IMG/VR virus record: IMGVR_UViG_3300017958_000076
Coordinates: 1-23,018 of that record
Length of the DNA stretch: 23,018 bases
Strand: one strand, 5' to 3'
Source of the DNA: a virus
In this document: piece after piece, positions 1 to 9,522 of the stretch
Numbering within the stretch: the stretch's first letter is position 1
Layout: every line of letters begins with the position of its first letter
The notes under the pieces: model-generated
What the model was told of the DNA's origin: nothing
The model's database searches: none
The model's input: only the letters and a program-made list of their open reading frames with translations
Made by a program: the position numbers and the translations under genes

Positions 1-3000
1 GAGCTCGTCCAGCTTTGCCTGAACGAGGTTCTGCTTCAGGTTCTTCTTGAGGCGAGAAAAGTACCGAGTCAGCTTGCCTGGGCGACCACCCTCGGTGCCA
101 AAGATGTGCCGCTTGTCCCAGCCAATAGAGGTCAGCCGGCGGAAGATGTACTCCTCTGCGGTAGGCTTGGCCCATTCAGGCAGACGCTTGAGCTTATCGT
201 AGGCTCCGTAGTCACCATCGTATCCAAGAGCACCGACGGATCCCCCGATGGACCGCCCGGCATAACCGATGGTCTGAGCGATGCTAGTACCAAAAGCCAG
301 GGAGATGACCTCCTCCGGCAGCACGTCGTCGCCTTCCTTCATCTTCCACAGAACATCGACAACGGGTCCGCCCGTAAGGCCGACCAACTCCATCAGGGGC
401 CTCATGACACCACCTTCGCCAGTAGCCTGGATGATCCGGTCTCGGTCGTCGTCGCTGAACTTGCCGAGGACATTTCCGATGATGTTAACTAGGTTCTCAG
501 TTGGGGCCATTGCATCCATGGATGAGATGTCACGGAATCCCATAACGTAAGGGTCGCCGACGTCCAAGAACAGCTTCTGACGCACCTCGGTGGGAGCGTA
601 GGCAAGGGCCTTCTCCAGCGCCTCCGGGTGCTTTTCCGCCTCAGCCTTAATGGCCGACACAGTGACAGCCTTCCGGGCAGCAGTGTAGAACTCCTTCTTA
701 ATGAGCTTAGCAGCCAACGCAGGGGAGCTAGTACTGATCCCGTTCGAGCTTCCAATCACATGCTTGGCGAGACCTTCGCCGCCGATGCCGACAGCCTTCC
801 AGTACCACGTCAGGTACGGGTTAAGAATAGACGTTGCTCCGCCAGCACGATCCATGAACCGAAGGACGCCAGGACGCTGCGAGTAATCGAAGAACAAAGC
901 GTTCGCTTTCATCCGAGCGTTGGCGGCAGCCACCTCTTTGAACCCGCGCCTCTTCGACCCCTTCACAACAGGCACACCGTCTACGATCGTAACCGTCGTT
1001 CTGGTGGTTGGGCTGGTGGGGATGGTGATCGTGTCACCTTCCCCAAGTTCGTCGATGGCATCGTATAGGAAGCGCATAGACCGGATCGCCTCATCGAACT
1101 TGAACGCGCTATCTCCGAGTCGGTACGCAGCGCCAGCATGATCCTGCAGTGCTTTAGCTGCCCTGGCACCCCCTGAAGCAGCACGGTTGATGGCTGAGAC
1201 CTGCGACGGCGACGCTCCGCGACTATCTGCGATGGACGACAGGGCGCTGATCTCGGCGGCGATAAGATCACCCTCGACGAACCCCATCTTGGTCACAGCG
1301 TCCATGATCTCGGCATCGAGCTTGCTTACTGAACTCTTGTCTTTACGCCACTTGCGAAGTGTGTGGAGGTTGTTCGACATGCGCGCCACAACGGAGACAG
1401 GGCTCACACCTCCGGACATAGCCTGAAGACCCACGTTACTCAGGGCGTTGTTTACATGGGAGGCTACGTTCATCGTGGTGAACCCAGCCTTCACCCATGA
1501 TGAGATGGACTTAGCCAGTCGGTTGATGTTCAAGTTGTTTACCGAGTCACCAAGCCACGAGTAGGTGTTCCGTAGGGGAGCCCTGACCGAACGGCCGTCG
1601 GTCTGTGTAGCTAGGTTGATGTTGAAGCTATCCGACACACCATCCTCGAGCATCCGCTTGTATGCAGCCTCATCTAGGACACCGGCGTCCAGAGCATTCT
1701 CCATCTGCTGCCGGAACTTGTTCCCGCCAAGGCCGTCAGCCGTAAGGTACCGTGAGATATCGGACCCCATGTTGGCCAGGTCAACGGACACCTCATTGGC
1801 CGGATCGACAAGCTGGCGCTGGATGTCGTTGATTCGAGCCCTGGCCCTGGCGACCGTATCCGCATCCAGTGACTGCCCCAGACGCTGCTCGAAGAATGCG
1901 TTGATGGACTCAGGGTTCATCACCATCTGCTGCAGGCGGTTGGCGACGATGCCGAACTGCAGCCCACGGGGGCTCACCATCGGGACAGCGTCCCCTCGGA
2001 GCATCGTGCTCTCAAGGAGCTTGTTCGTGTAGATGTCGGCAGCCGTGTAGATATCATTGGCGTCGAGGGCCTTGCCCATCGCCGTCTTTGCCTCTGCATC
2101 CCCTGCAAAGATCCTGTCTGCTTCGATAGCCATACCACGAGCAGCGGCCTGCGAACGAACGACAGCCTTGTTCTCCTCGATGAGGGATGAGGCCACACCG
2201 CCAAGGACAGAACGACGCTCAGCTTCTTTCATGCCTACCCATGCATCGGTAGCAAGATCGCGAATATTGACGACGTCACCAGTGCTGAGCTTGATGTACG
2301 GGTTCATGCTGTGACGGCCGAAGATCGGCCCTTCCGCAACAGTCTTTGCCATACGCTCGATGGCACGAAGCCCGTCTCCGCTGATGTCTGGGTCCATTTC
2401 CCGTAGGCGGTCGATGATACGCTTCATGACCCTGTGGTCCTTAGCGTACTGAGCACTACGACCTGACAGCAGGTCCTCGATCAGCATGACCGTGTTCCCA
2501 GCCATGTCAGGCGAGGCGTTCTCACGGAGGTGTTGGTCTAGGTCATCCAGAGCAGCAACAGCCTTATCATCAAGACGGAACCTGGCCTTGCTACGCCTGC
2601 GCTCGCGGTACGAGGGGGGGAGGATGTCTTTCGACGCATGAACCACCGAGCCATCGTAGTCGAAGTAGGAGAATGTGGACGGCATCTCAACGATGTCCGC
2701 CAGACCGCTGGAGCGTGAGATCGCCTCCATGTTCTCCGGGGTGAGATCAACACCGTTCTTGAGGGCATCAACCACCGAAGACGTCACGTTATCCATGGCT
2801 GCCGATGCTGCCGCCCCGTGCTGCATCATGCTTCGCACAGCGACCTCGTCCGACACCCTTGCCTGAGATGAGGTGTGGCGAAGGACGCGGCCTACACCGC
2901 CGACAACACGAGCCGACGCTCCACCTTTGCTGGCCAGGTGCCCAGCCAAAGCCTTCCCGCCTAGCATGGTCATGGCTCCCCATTCAGGGACACCAACAAG

Positions 3001-3756
3001 AGCTCCTGCTGCTGCGCCTTGGCCGGCATACGTCATCGCCTCGCCGATGGTCATACCCTCATCGCCGATGGCTTTAGTGTAGATCGTGCCAGGGACCCTA
3101 TCGAGACCAACCTCTTTCGGCTTCCTCGACATGACACCTGGGATCTCGGTGTCCATCACAGCGCGCACTTTGGATGCCAAGGGCTCGGTGGCCTCAGCGA
3201 TCGCATCGATCTTGCGGGCCTTGGCCCCAGTCCTTCGAACACCCTTAGCCGCAGCGTTCAGCATCATGAGCGTGCTGACAGGGAATGCATGCATGGCCTT
3301 GACTGGGTTTTCGGCAGTCCACCGGAGGCCCATGATGGCGTCCTCGCCCATGACATTAGCGGTCTCGTACCCAGCCGAAAGCGGATCTTCGTCAGCAGCG
3401 GCCTGCCACAGCGAGTTCAGCATGATGATCGGGGAACTGAAGACATCCTGAGCGTCTGCGATGGTGTTCTTGTACGTCGATGTCCCAGCCCGCTCGGCAT
3501 ACATCTCCTCAAAGCGACGCATGCTGTCGGCATAGGCCTCACCGCCGAAGGTCTCACCGCCAACAGCGCCGATAGCCCCCTCAACCAAACCAGTGATACC
3601 GCCGGCAACAGCACCAGCAGCAGCAGCTGGAAGGCCTGCCGCCGTGCTAAGCACATCACCCGTACCCTCGATAACCTCATCAAGAGCAGTGTCGGGATTA
3701 TCAGCACCAAAGGTGCCGATATCGATCAGGCCTTCAGTTTCCTTTGGTTCGGGCAT
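1..3756 (-). CDS. Very large internal virion / DNA ejection-type protein, C-terminus cut off by the window edge
   Basis: The minus frame starting at the ATG at 3756 is open to base 1 (1252 codons), so the gene continues beyond the window. Its ATG shares one base with the upstream stop (TAATG), implying coupled translation. Two Gly/Ala-rich hydrophobic stretches lie near residues 36-70 and 235-290, then a long helical, charged middle. Around residues 758-782 is a segment with FTTMNVASHVNNALSNV, and around 952-990 one with LFFDYSQRPGVLRFMD followed by NPYLTWYW. I recall this pair (an N-x-x-x-H-x-x-N-x-x-SN type motif and an F-x-DYS type motif followed by an aromatic segment) from very large phage and plasmid-borne proteins. 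Position at the end of the tail module, after two smaller helical proteins, fits the largest member of an ejection set (T7 gp16-like by place, not by visible homology). No lytic transglycosylase motif was recognised. The reading frame is certain; the role is inferred. Confidence 0.8.
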   Translation of the reverse strand, partial: MPEPKETEGLIDIGTFGADNPDTALDEVIEGTGDVLSTAAGLPAAAAGAVAGGITGLVEGAIGAVGGETFGGEAYADSMRRFEEMYAERAGTSTYKNTIADAQDVFSSPIIMLNSLWQAAADEDPLSAGYETANVMGEDAIMGLRWTAENPVKAMHAFPVSTLMMLNAAAKGVRRTGAKARKIDAIAEATEPLASKVRAVMDTEIPGVMSRKPKEVGLDRVPGTIYTKAIGDEGMTIGEAMTYAGQGAAAGALVGVPEWGAMTMLGGKALAGHLASKGGASARVVGGVGRVLRHTSSQARVSDEVAVRSMMQHGAAASAAMDNVTSSVVDALKNGVDLTPENMEAISRSSGLADIVEMPSTFSYFDYDGSVVHASKDILPPSYRERRRSKARFRLDDKAVAALDDLDQHLRENASPDMAGNTVMLIEDLLSGRSAQYAKDHRVMKRIIDRLREMDPDISGDGLRAIERMAKTVAEGPIFGRHSMNPYIKLSTGDVVNIRDLATDAWVGMKEAERRSVLGGVASSLIEENKAVVRSQAAARGMAIEADRIFAGDAEAKTAMGKALDANDIYTAADIYTNKLLESTMLRGDAVPMVSPRGLQFGIVANRLQQMVMNPESINAFFEQRLGQSLDADTVARARARINDIQRQLVDPANEVSVDLANMGSDISRYLTADGLGGNKFRQQMENALDAGVLDEAAYKRMLEDGVSDSFNINLATQTDGRSVRAPLRNTYSWLGDSVNNLNINRLAKSISSWVKAGFTTMNVASHVNNALSNVGLQAMSGGVSPVSVVARMSNNLHTLRKWRKDKSSVSKLDAEIMDAVTKMGFVEGDLIAAEISALSSIADSRGASPSQVSAINRAASGGARAAKALQDHAGAAYRLGDSAFKFDEAIRSMRFLYDAIDELGEGDTITIPTSPTTRTTVTIVDGVPVVKGSKRRGFKEVAAANARMKANALFFDYSQRPGVLRFMDRAGGATSILNPYLTWYWKAVGIGGEGLAKHVIGSSNGISTSSPALAAKLIKKEFYTAARKAVTVSAIKAEAEKHPEALEKALAYAPTEVRQKLFLDVGDPYVMGFRDISSMDAMAPTENLVNIIGNVLGKFSDDDRDRIIQATGEGGVMRPLMELVGLTGGPVVDVLWKMKEGDDVLPEEVISLAFGTSIAQTIGYAGRSIGGSVGALGYDGDYGAYDKLKRLPEWAKPTAEEYIFRRLTSIGWDKRHIFGTEGGRPGKLTRYFSRLKKNLKQNLVQAKLDEL

Positions 3757-5843
3757 TACTTGAGCACCAAGGCGGATAAAGCCGGATCATCACCGGGGTA
3801 AGCATTAGGAGGCGGAGAACCCGCCGGACCCGCTCCAGCGTCGGGACGTCCACCCTCCTCTAGTTTAAGCACGTCACGGAGGAACGACTCCGAGAAGGCA
3901 TCGTCATCAGTGCCTGAGATGTCAGGGACGGTTGCGTCCACGATGCCGCGCTGAGCAGCAAGTACGTTATCCCCGAGGATCTCCATCGCTCCTTTATCGT
4001 TCCCGGCAGCAATCCTAGCCTTGTACAGGGCGGTGTCGTTCTCTAGTTTCCGCTTCCGCTTGTCAGCAGCCTTCATGGCGTCAGCAAAGGCTTTGAACTT
4101 ACCGCCCTGCTCTTTGCCGATGGCGTCAAGTTCCGCTGCCTTATCTTTGCCGGCCAGGTCCTGCAGTCGGCCCATGATGTTATCACGGTCGCCCTTGTTG
4201 AGCTTGGCTAGTTCCCGCTCAGTGGCGACGTTAAGCTCCATGTCCACCCCCTTGATGAGGTGGTCGAAGGCCTCGGCTCCGTATTTCAGGCGCTGCTTGA
4301 CACTGAGTCCGCCACCGCCAGCAGACCTGGCTGCCCTGTTCGCTTTGCTGACCTCCCCCATGAGCTTCTTAACCTTAAGCGCCTCCGGGGATACCCCCTT
4401 ATCATCCAGCCATTTCTCGAACTTGATGGCTCGATCCAGGCGAAGCTGCTCAAGCTCGCTAAGCTCCTTGGTCGGCTCTGGCATAAGCCTATCAAGCTGC
4501 GCAGTGTTTCTGGTTAGGCGAGCCTGGGATGAATCGAAGAACAGGTCCGAGAACGTGCGCTTGTTGCGGGCAGTGTAACGGGCCAGGAGGGACTTGAGCT
4601 TGGCTTGCTCCTTTTCCGACTTAGCGTTCGGTGCATCCTCCATGATCTTGTCGATGGCATCACCAGGGGACATCCCGTAGTAGGGGTCCTCGCTTCGCTT
4701 TTGGGCCAAGAACTCATCGGCGGCCTCCTTGCCAACAAGATCCAACTCGGCGCCTCGGGCCTCCTCGATGTCGTATGACGGTCGGGAGATAGCCAACTGG
4801 TCCGGCGACACATCCTGGCGAGCCCGCTGCCTGATCTCGCGGTGCAGAAGCTCCTCGAACATGTTGGCTTCTGAGGTGTCAGCACCGGTCTTAGCCATCT
4901 CCATCATGATGGCAGGCTTCCCGGAGGCCGACTTCCACTTAAACATCACGTCCCGAAGCTGAGCCCTGGTGAGGTTCTTCAGGCGGTCTGATCCGGACTT
5001 AAGGTCCTCGTTGGTCAGGCCCTGGAACTTGAACGCCACGGGTTCAGCGATGGGGGGGTACGGAATATTCCCAGCAGGACGGTCCCCCCAGGCTCCAGCG
5101 GTACGCTTAGCCCGATTCGTGATATCATCCAGCAACTCAGCGTCCGCCTCAGGGCTGATGAGGCCTGCTGCCTGCTTAGCCTGACGCCCCAACTCGCTGT
5201 AACTAAGGTCGTGCTCCGGGAGCCAGTCGTTCGGCCCCTTGTGAGCTGGGAAGCCAGCGGCCTGCTCACCACGACGCTTCAGCCTGTCGGCCTCCGTAAT
5301 GGTCTCCATCTCACGGCGACGCTCCTGGCGGCTGGCTGCAGGCATGAGGGCCTGGGTGGCAAGTTGCCTTTCCCCTACCTGCATGAGAATGTCCGCAGCC
5401 CGACGGCGATCCTCAGGGTCATCGCGTCGGTTTAGGATGGCGTTAGCCTCGCCGACAGCCCGGCGCCTGGCCTCATTCTGGAGACTTTCGGTGAACTCCT
5501 CGCCCATGCCCTCTTGGGCCTGCTCGAGAGCCGGACGATCCATAGCACGCTGGGCCTCGACGGCCTGCTGCGCCTGCGCAACCTCACCTTGCATCCCAGC
5601 CTTGGCCCCAGCTCGGGCCTCAGCGGCAGCACGAAGGGCCTCCCCCTCAGCATCCACACCGCCTGGCCCAAGGCCTCGGGGCAGCTTCATCTTACCGAGA
5701 ATACCAGCAAGCCCAACCATGGTCTGCACCCCGCTGGGTGACAACCACTGGCTCTTTAGCCCGCCCCCGGACTGATCTGGGAACGTGCGCTGCTTCACGG
5801 CGCCTGGGGCGAACGCTCTGGAGTCGAAGATGATACGGCCCAT
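3756..5843 (-). CDS. Helical internal virion / ejection-type protein (695 aa)
   Basis: A 695-residue protein with a Gly/Pro-rich N-terminus (about 1-60) and then long Ala/Glu/Arg/Gln-rich stretches (about 65-190, again 470-640) that should form helices and coiled coils. No enzyme motif or signal peptide was seen. The start is well placed: AGGAG precedes the ATG by about 6 nt, within a short direct repeat (GCTAGGAGCTAGGAATG). The stop overlaps the next start as TAATG. By size, composition and place between a 198-aa and a >1250-aa helical protein it resembles the middle member of a podovirus ejection trio (T7 gp15 position). This is inference from context; a structural role elsewhere in the particle remains possible. 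Confidence 0.78.
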   Translation of the reverse strand: MGRIIFDSRAFAPGAVKQRTFPDQSGGGLKSQWLSPSGVQTMVGLAGILGKMKLPRGLGPGGVDAEGEALRAAAEARAGAKAGMQGEVAQAQQAVEAQRAMDRPALEQAQEGMGEEFTESLQNEARRRAVGEANAILNRRDDPEDRRRAADILMQVGERQLATQALMPAASRQERRREMETITEADRLKRRGEQAAGFPAHKGPNDWLPEHDLSYSELGRQAKQAAGLISPEADAELLDDITNRAKRTAGAWGDRPAGNIPYPPIAEPVAFKFQGLTNEDLKSGSDRLKNLTRAQLRDVMFKWKSASGKPAIMMEMAKTGADTSEANMFEELLHREIRQRARQDVSPDQLAISRPSYDIEEARGAELDLVGKEAADEFLAQKRSEDPYYGMSPGDAIDKIMEDAPNAKSEKEQAKLKSLLARYTARNKRTFSDLFFDSSQARLTRNTAQLDRLMPEPTKELSELEQLRLDRAIKFEKWLDDKGVSPEALKVKKLMGEVSKANRAARSAGGGGLSVKQRLKYGAEAFDHLIKGVDMELNVATERELAKLNKGDRDNIMGRLQDLAGKDKAAELDAIGKEQGGKFKAFADAMKAADKRKRKLENDTALYKARIAAGNDKGAMEILGDNVLAAQRGIVDATVPDISGTDDDAFSESFLRDVLKLEEGGRPDAGAGPAGSPPPNAYPGDDPALSALVLK

Positions 5844-5852
5844 TCCTAGCTC

Positions 5853-6449
5853 CTAGCTCGTCAGCGTCTTCTTGCGGATGATCTCCTCGCCCTGGTCAAT
5901 AGCCGCACGGTACGCTGGCGACCCCTCGGGGATACCGTTATCGAACAGGTATTGCTTGATGGCAGCACGGAAATCACCCTTGTTCAGGAACCCCCACGAC
6001 GTGTGCTCGTCAGCCAGCGAGTTTACCTCAGACCTGGCAGCCGTAGCATCCGCAGTCATCTGTTCACTGGTCTTCATGGTCTCGCGCTCGAACTGGATGC
6101 GGTCCATGGCTGCCTGGTCAGCGCGAGCGTCAAGCGCAGAGCGGGCCTCAGCGGCCTGGCGGGACAGGTCAGCCTGGGTGCCAGACAGAGCTGCTAGTGC
6201 TCCACCACCCATGGCGCGACCGGCGCGACGGCCGACAGCAGCGGAGAACGCTCGGCCCTGCTCGGCACGCAGGCGACCCTCCAGGGTCTGAGCCTCACCG
6301 GCGATCCGCTCTTCCGCAGACCGGAGTCGTCCTAGGGCGGCCTCACGAAGGCGAGCCTCCTCAGCCTGCGCCGCTTCGATATCGGTGCGCCGGGTAGGTC
6401 CCTTCCGCCTACGTCGCTCGACAGGTGACCCGAAGGTTTTTTCGCTCAT
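5853..6449 (-). CDS. Ala/Arg/Glu-rich coiled-coil virion protein (198 aa), probable small ejection protein
   Basis: The N-terminus is very basic (residues 8-22 include RRRRKG and RR). A helical Ala/Glu/Arg-rich stretch follows (about 25-75), then a Gly/Ala patch around GRRAGRAMGGGALAALSG (about 73-90), then another helix to about 150. The C-terminus is more globular (from about 150, with GFLNKGDFRAAIKQYL). The ATG at 6449 has a strong GGGGGAG Shine-Dalgarno a few bases upstream. Size, composition and position before two larger helical proteins resemble the smallest internal virion protein of T7-type phages (gp14 position). No sequence signature confirms this. Confidence 0.75.
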   Translation of the reverse strand: MSEKTFGSPVERRRRKGPTRRTDIEAAQAEEARLREAALGRLRSAEERIAGEAQTLEGRLRAEQGRAFSAAVGRRAGRAMGGGALAALSGTQADLSRQAAEARSALDARADQAAMDRIQFERETMKTSEQMTADATAARSEVNSLADEHTSWGFLNKGDFRAAIKQYLFDNGIPEGSPAYRAAIDQGEEIIRKKTLTS

Positions 6450-6462
6450 TGTCTCCCCCTAA

Positions 6463-8094
6463 TCAACAAAGGTGCTTCTTGCCGATGATGTACACCCAAT
6501 GACCACCGCGTCCTATAGCTGTTTCGCCTGCGGCCTGGCCGTACATACCAAGAACTGGGTCGTGCATCGACCACCTAACCTCGAGAAACTGTTCACGTCC
6601 GTCAATCGACGGCATAGCGACGAAGGCGCCACCCGGTGTGTTTGCTGCTGGGGAGCGCACTGCATCCTGGCTGTTGGTCTTACCGACGTAGAATGGTGGC
6701 CCCTGGTCGGCAAGTGCCGGGCTCACGCTAGCGTCATACCCAACACCAGTCACAGTAGCGTCGTGAACCAATGGGATGTTTAGGATATCCCCGCCTACAC
6801 CTGCGGCAGCGTAGACATCTGGGCCTGTAAACCTATCAATTACGTTGGCCCCGTAAGACGTACCCGTCCACGTTGCATGAGCAACCTGCCTGTACGAGTA
6901 GCTGTCTGATCGCTCACCGGTGCCGATGCCTACCCCGACCTGCTGCTCGAAGGACGCCGCAGTGACCCGGTTCCAACCATAGTTGTAGTACGCCATGACG
7001 TGATGAACGACGAACGGGAACTTGATGGGGATGATGCGACGGTCGCATGTTGGGTCAGTCCCAGGGCCTATCCCAACATAGGGAAGATCACCGCTCGCTG
7101 TGGCGCCAGAAACAAACCACCCGTTGCCCCACATCGGGACAGCGATGACGTCGTACCCGGCCTGGTACATCAGCCCCTCGGCGCCGAAGCGCCTTGAGAA
7201 CATCGACCGCCCAGCGTTCAGTCCTGATTTGATGGCGTTATCGACAAGCTCGATGCTACCCTGGATACCACTGTCACCAGGCACTGAGTCCGCAACGATG
7301 AGGGCATCGGCAGCAGGCGTGTCGGCCGATACTGGCGACGTGTATGTTGCGCCGTACTGGGCTCCTGCCGGGAGGTCCGGAACTTGAGGCATGTTCTGAA
7401 CCTTGTGATGAAGGACATCATCAGCCTTATCTACCTCAATAATCGGAGCTTTAAAGTTAAGCGAAACCAGCAGGTTAGGAGCATCCAGGAGAACTGAAGA
7501 CGGAGCGAACGGGGCAGTCACAACGAGGACATACGAGCTATACGGATCGAACACCTCAGACATTCCGGTCAGGACCTGAGGGTTCGTTCGCAACCCACTT
7601 TTGTCGGCTAGAAACCCTAGGTTGGGAAGTTCTAGCGACAGCACCAGAGACGCATCGTTCATGTCCGACGTGCCGCCGAAGGTAACCATGCGACGCTTCC
7701 AGATGTCGATCTTGATGGCAACGTTGTCCTTCTCGTCGAAAGACAGATCCCCGTCAGCTTCGATGGCCGCTGCTTCCGCCCGCTGGTCGAACGAGGCGCA
7801 AACGGACTCGAGCGTATACACCGCATCATACAAGGACGTCACACCATCAGGCTGGAATCGCTCTTGGGGCGGAGGAAGCGTAAACGCCGCCGAGCCAAGA
7901 CCACTTTCACCTAGGTCGGTCTGAATCGACCCCCACGAGAAGTCGATAGAGAACCTTGAGTACCCCTGCTCCATGTCCTCGGGCAGCACCTGGGCCTCGG
8001 TGAATCGACTGAGCGCCTTGTCGATCTGGGTATAGAAGTGCTCAATAAGGAACTTCACCCCGCGACTTAGCCTGCGGAATCCGATCTTAGCCAT
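6463..8094 (-). CDS. Virion protein of unknown function (543 aa), possible tail appendage component
   Basis: A 543-residue, beta-rich, Gly/Val/Ser/Asp-rich protein with a short basic helical N-terminus (residues 1-35, with FRRLSRGVKFLIEHFY). It has no signal peptide, membrane segment or known motif, and ends in IIGKKHLC. Its start overlaps the end of the preceding gene by 8 bases. It lies between a 271-aa protein of similar composition and the helical ejection-type proteins, where podoviruses often keep tail or surface proteins. The helical N-terminus followed by a long beta-rich body would suit a virion-attached appendage or receptor-contact protein. I do not recognise the family. Confidence 0.7.
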   Translation of the reverse strand: MAKIGFRRLSRGVKFLIEHFYTQIDKALSRFTEAQVLPEDMEQGYSRFSIDFSWGSIQTDLGESGLGSAAFTLPPPQERFQPDGVTSLYDAVYTLESVCASFDQRAEAAAIEADGDLSFDEKDNVAIKIDIWKRRMVTFGGTSDMNDASLVLSLELPNLGFLADKSGLRTNPQVLTGMSEVFDPYSSYVLVVTAPFAPSSVLLDAPNLLVSLNFKAPIIEVDKADDVLHHKVQNMPQVPDLPAGAQYGATYTSPVSADTPAADALIVADSVPGDSGIQGSIELVDNAIKSGLNAGRSMFSRRFGAEGLMYQAGYDVIAVPMWGNGWFVSGATASGDLPYVGIGPGTDPTCDRRIIPIKFPFVVHHVMAYYNYGWNRVTAASFEQQVGVGIGTGERSDSYSYRQVAHATWTGTSYGANVIDRFTGPDVYAAAGVGGDILNIPLVHDATVTGVGYDASVSPALADQGPPFYVGKTNSQDAVRSPAANTPGGAFVAMPSIDGREQFLEVRWSMHDPVLGMYGQAAGETAIGRGGHWVYIIGKKHLC

Positions 8095-8902
8095 CGGTGT
8101 TGGGCTCCAGAAGGGTTACAGAGGCGCTCGGGGCGAATGTTCTCCACGGCTGCAGTCCCCAGTTAGTCTGACCTGGGCCAGGCGAGTCGTACTGCGGGAT
8201 TGCGATAACAAACCGAACTCTGGAGTAAGGAGCAAGAGGCACCCGAAGGTTGCTGATACGGACAGACCAACCAGAAATAGACCCACCAGGGTGCGGTGGG
8301 AGCATATCCGAAACAACCGGCGCCGACGGGTTAGGCGTGAACAGCCAGGCGTCAGAGTCGAAGTCAGCCTTGTGTACCACCATCGACGCCTGAGCCCGAT
8401 CCTCTGGGAGGAAAGGGTTATCGACAAGCACGAACATCTGGAGGTCCCGGACATTGGGAGGGATGTACGGAGACGGTGATCCGCCAGGCATGTAGTAAGC
8501 CTGGCCACCTGACCCGCCAGGATCCTGCACCATGAATAAGTCGAAGCTGTCCAGAATAACGGGGTGACTACGCTGAAGTGAGACTTCCCACAGGCTCCAG
8601 TCGCTGACGTCGTAAGGATTCGCATGCGTGACAGCACCGGACCCTTTGACCCGGAAAGTGTTTTCCGCTTCGGATGCAATGCTGTTCTGGAATGTCATCC
8701 ACGGCTGCTTCCAGTTGGCTGCACCGCTGAGCACTGGCTGGAACCCCATGGAAATCTGAGTCTGCGTGAAGCGGTTAGCGATAAGCCCAGCAGGGACCCG
8801 GTCGGCGATCTCTTCAATGTCTCGGAGGGCCACCTCGATGCGGTTGCCATCGATGGTCGTCCCGTCAGCGAACTGCTGCTTTGTTACCCGCCTGGTGCTC
8901 AT
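8087..8902 (-). CDS. Virion protein of unknown function (271 aa)
   Basis: A soluble 271-residue protein. The N-terminal 40 residues (with TKQQFADGTTIDGNRIEVAL) look like a short helical attachment segment. The rest is beta-rich with many Pro, Ser and aromatic residues, including a Gly/Pro loop near PGGSGGQAYYMPGGSPSPY (about 127-145). The ATG at 8902 follows a GGGGGAG ribosome site closely. Its end overlaps the next gene by 8 bases, so the two proteins are probably made in step. The N-terminus names a feature common in phage appendage proteins, but no family is recognised. A surface or tail-fibre-associated role is a guess from position only. Confidence 0.7.
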   Translation of the reverse strand: MSTRRVTKQQFADGTTIDGNRIEVALRDIEEIADRVPAGLIANRFTQTQISMGFQPVLSGAANWKQPWMTFQNSIASEAENTFRVKGSGAVTHANPYDVSDWSLWEVSLQRSHPVILDSFDLFMVQDPGGSGGQAYYMPGGSPSPYIPPNVRDLQMFVLVDNPFLPEDRAQASMVVHKADFDSDAWLFTPNPSAPVVSDMLPPHPGGSISGWSVRISNLRVPLAPYSRVRFVIAIPQYDSPGPGQTNWGLQPWRTFAPSASVTLLEPNTDG

Positions 8903-8910
8903 GGCTCCCC

Positions 8911-9522
8911 CTACGACGGAACGTACTGTGCGTAAGACATGTTCACAAACGGAGTTGTCGTCACGTCACTTGCGTTAACGCAGCCAGCAACAGCAACACG
9001 CCCAGGGCCAGGAGGAACTGCAGCATTGTCATTCCTGACGAGGGACCCGACACCGGACTGTACTCCATGGAACATGCAACCTTCGATCATAGCAAAGCCA
9101 CCATCCTCAATAAGGATGTAGGTCGATAAAGCCGACTGCTCGTTGTCGTCCTTGCTGATGTGGCAACCCCTTGCGATCAGGTAACCACCGCTCTTCACGA
9201 CGACTGCCGGGCTGTCGCCTTCGCACTTTAGGTTAGCCCCGTTCAAAACAAGTTTTCCTGTGACTTCAACTTGCTTCGTCACTGTGGATCCTGGGGAGAA
9301 AACAACAAACGACCTGTCTGCTGATGCTTTCATGCCGCCGTACTCACCCATCAGAACGAATGCCCCTGCATCGATCTTCTCATCCTGTTTAATCTGAGAC
9401 CCAGGCATCACCACGCTGCGCCCAAGACGCCGGATGGCGCCGAGGTACACCTCCATGGAGGTCTTATTCCTGACCTCCTCCCTGGTCTCAGAGCGATCCC
9501 ATACAGCACGCAGCAGGCTCAC
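8911..9522 (-). CDS. Beta-helix-like virion protein (203 aa)
   Basis: The start is a GTG at 9522 that overlaps the upstream stop as GTGA. Residues 1-35 are charged and probably helical. From about 85 to 155 there is a ladder of short strands of roughly 20-25 residues each, with hydrophobic/Gly patterns such as VTGKLVLNGANLKC, AVVVKSGGYLIARGCHI and YILIEDGGFAMIEGCMFHGV. This is the look of a right-handed parallel beta-helix, as in tailspikes and pectin-lyase-like folds. It is far shorter than a typical tailspike and shows no catalytic carboxylate cluster. It may be an appendage or a trimmed receptor-binding domain attached to the nozzle encoded just upstream. Confidence 0.7.
   Translation of the reverse strand: MSLLRAVWDRSETREEVRNKTSMEVYLGAIRRLGRSVVMPGSQIKQDEKIDAGAFVLMGEYGGMKASADRSFVVFSPGSTVTKQVEVTGKLVLNGANLKCEGDSPAVVVKSGGYLIARGCHISKDDNEQSALSTYILIEDGGFAMIEGCMFHGVQSGVGSLVRNDNAAVPPGPGRVAVAGCVNASDVTTTPFVNMSYAQYVPS

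Noticed and set aside
3019-3801. 260-codon plus-strand ORF
   Set aside because: Antisense to the start of the giant left-edge gene and crosses the junction to the next gene.
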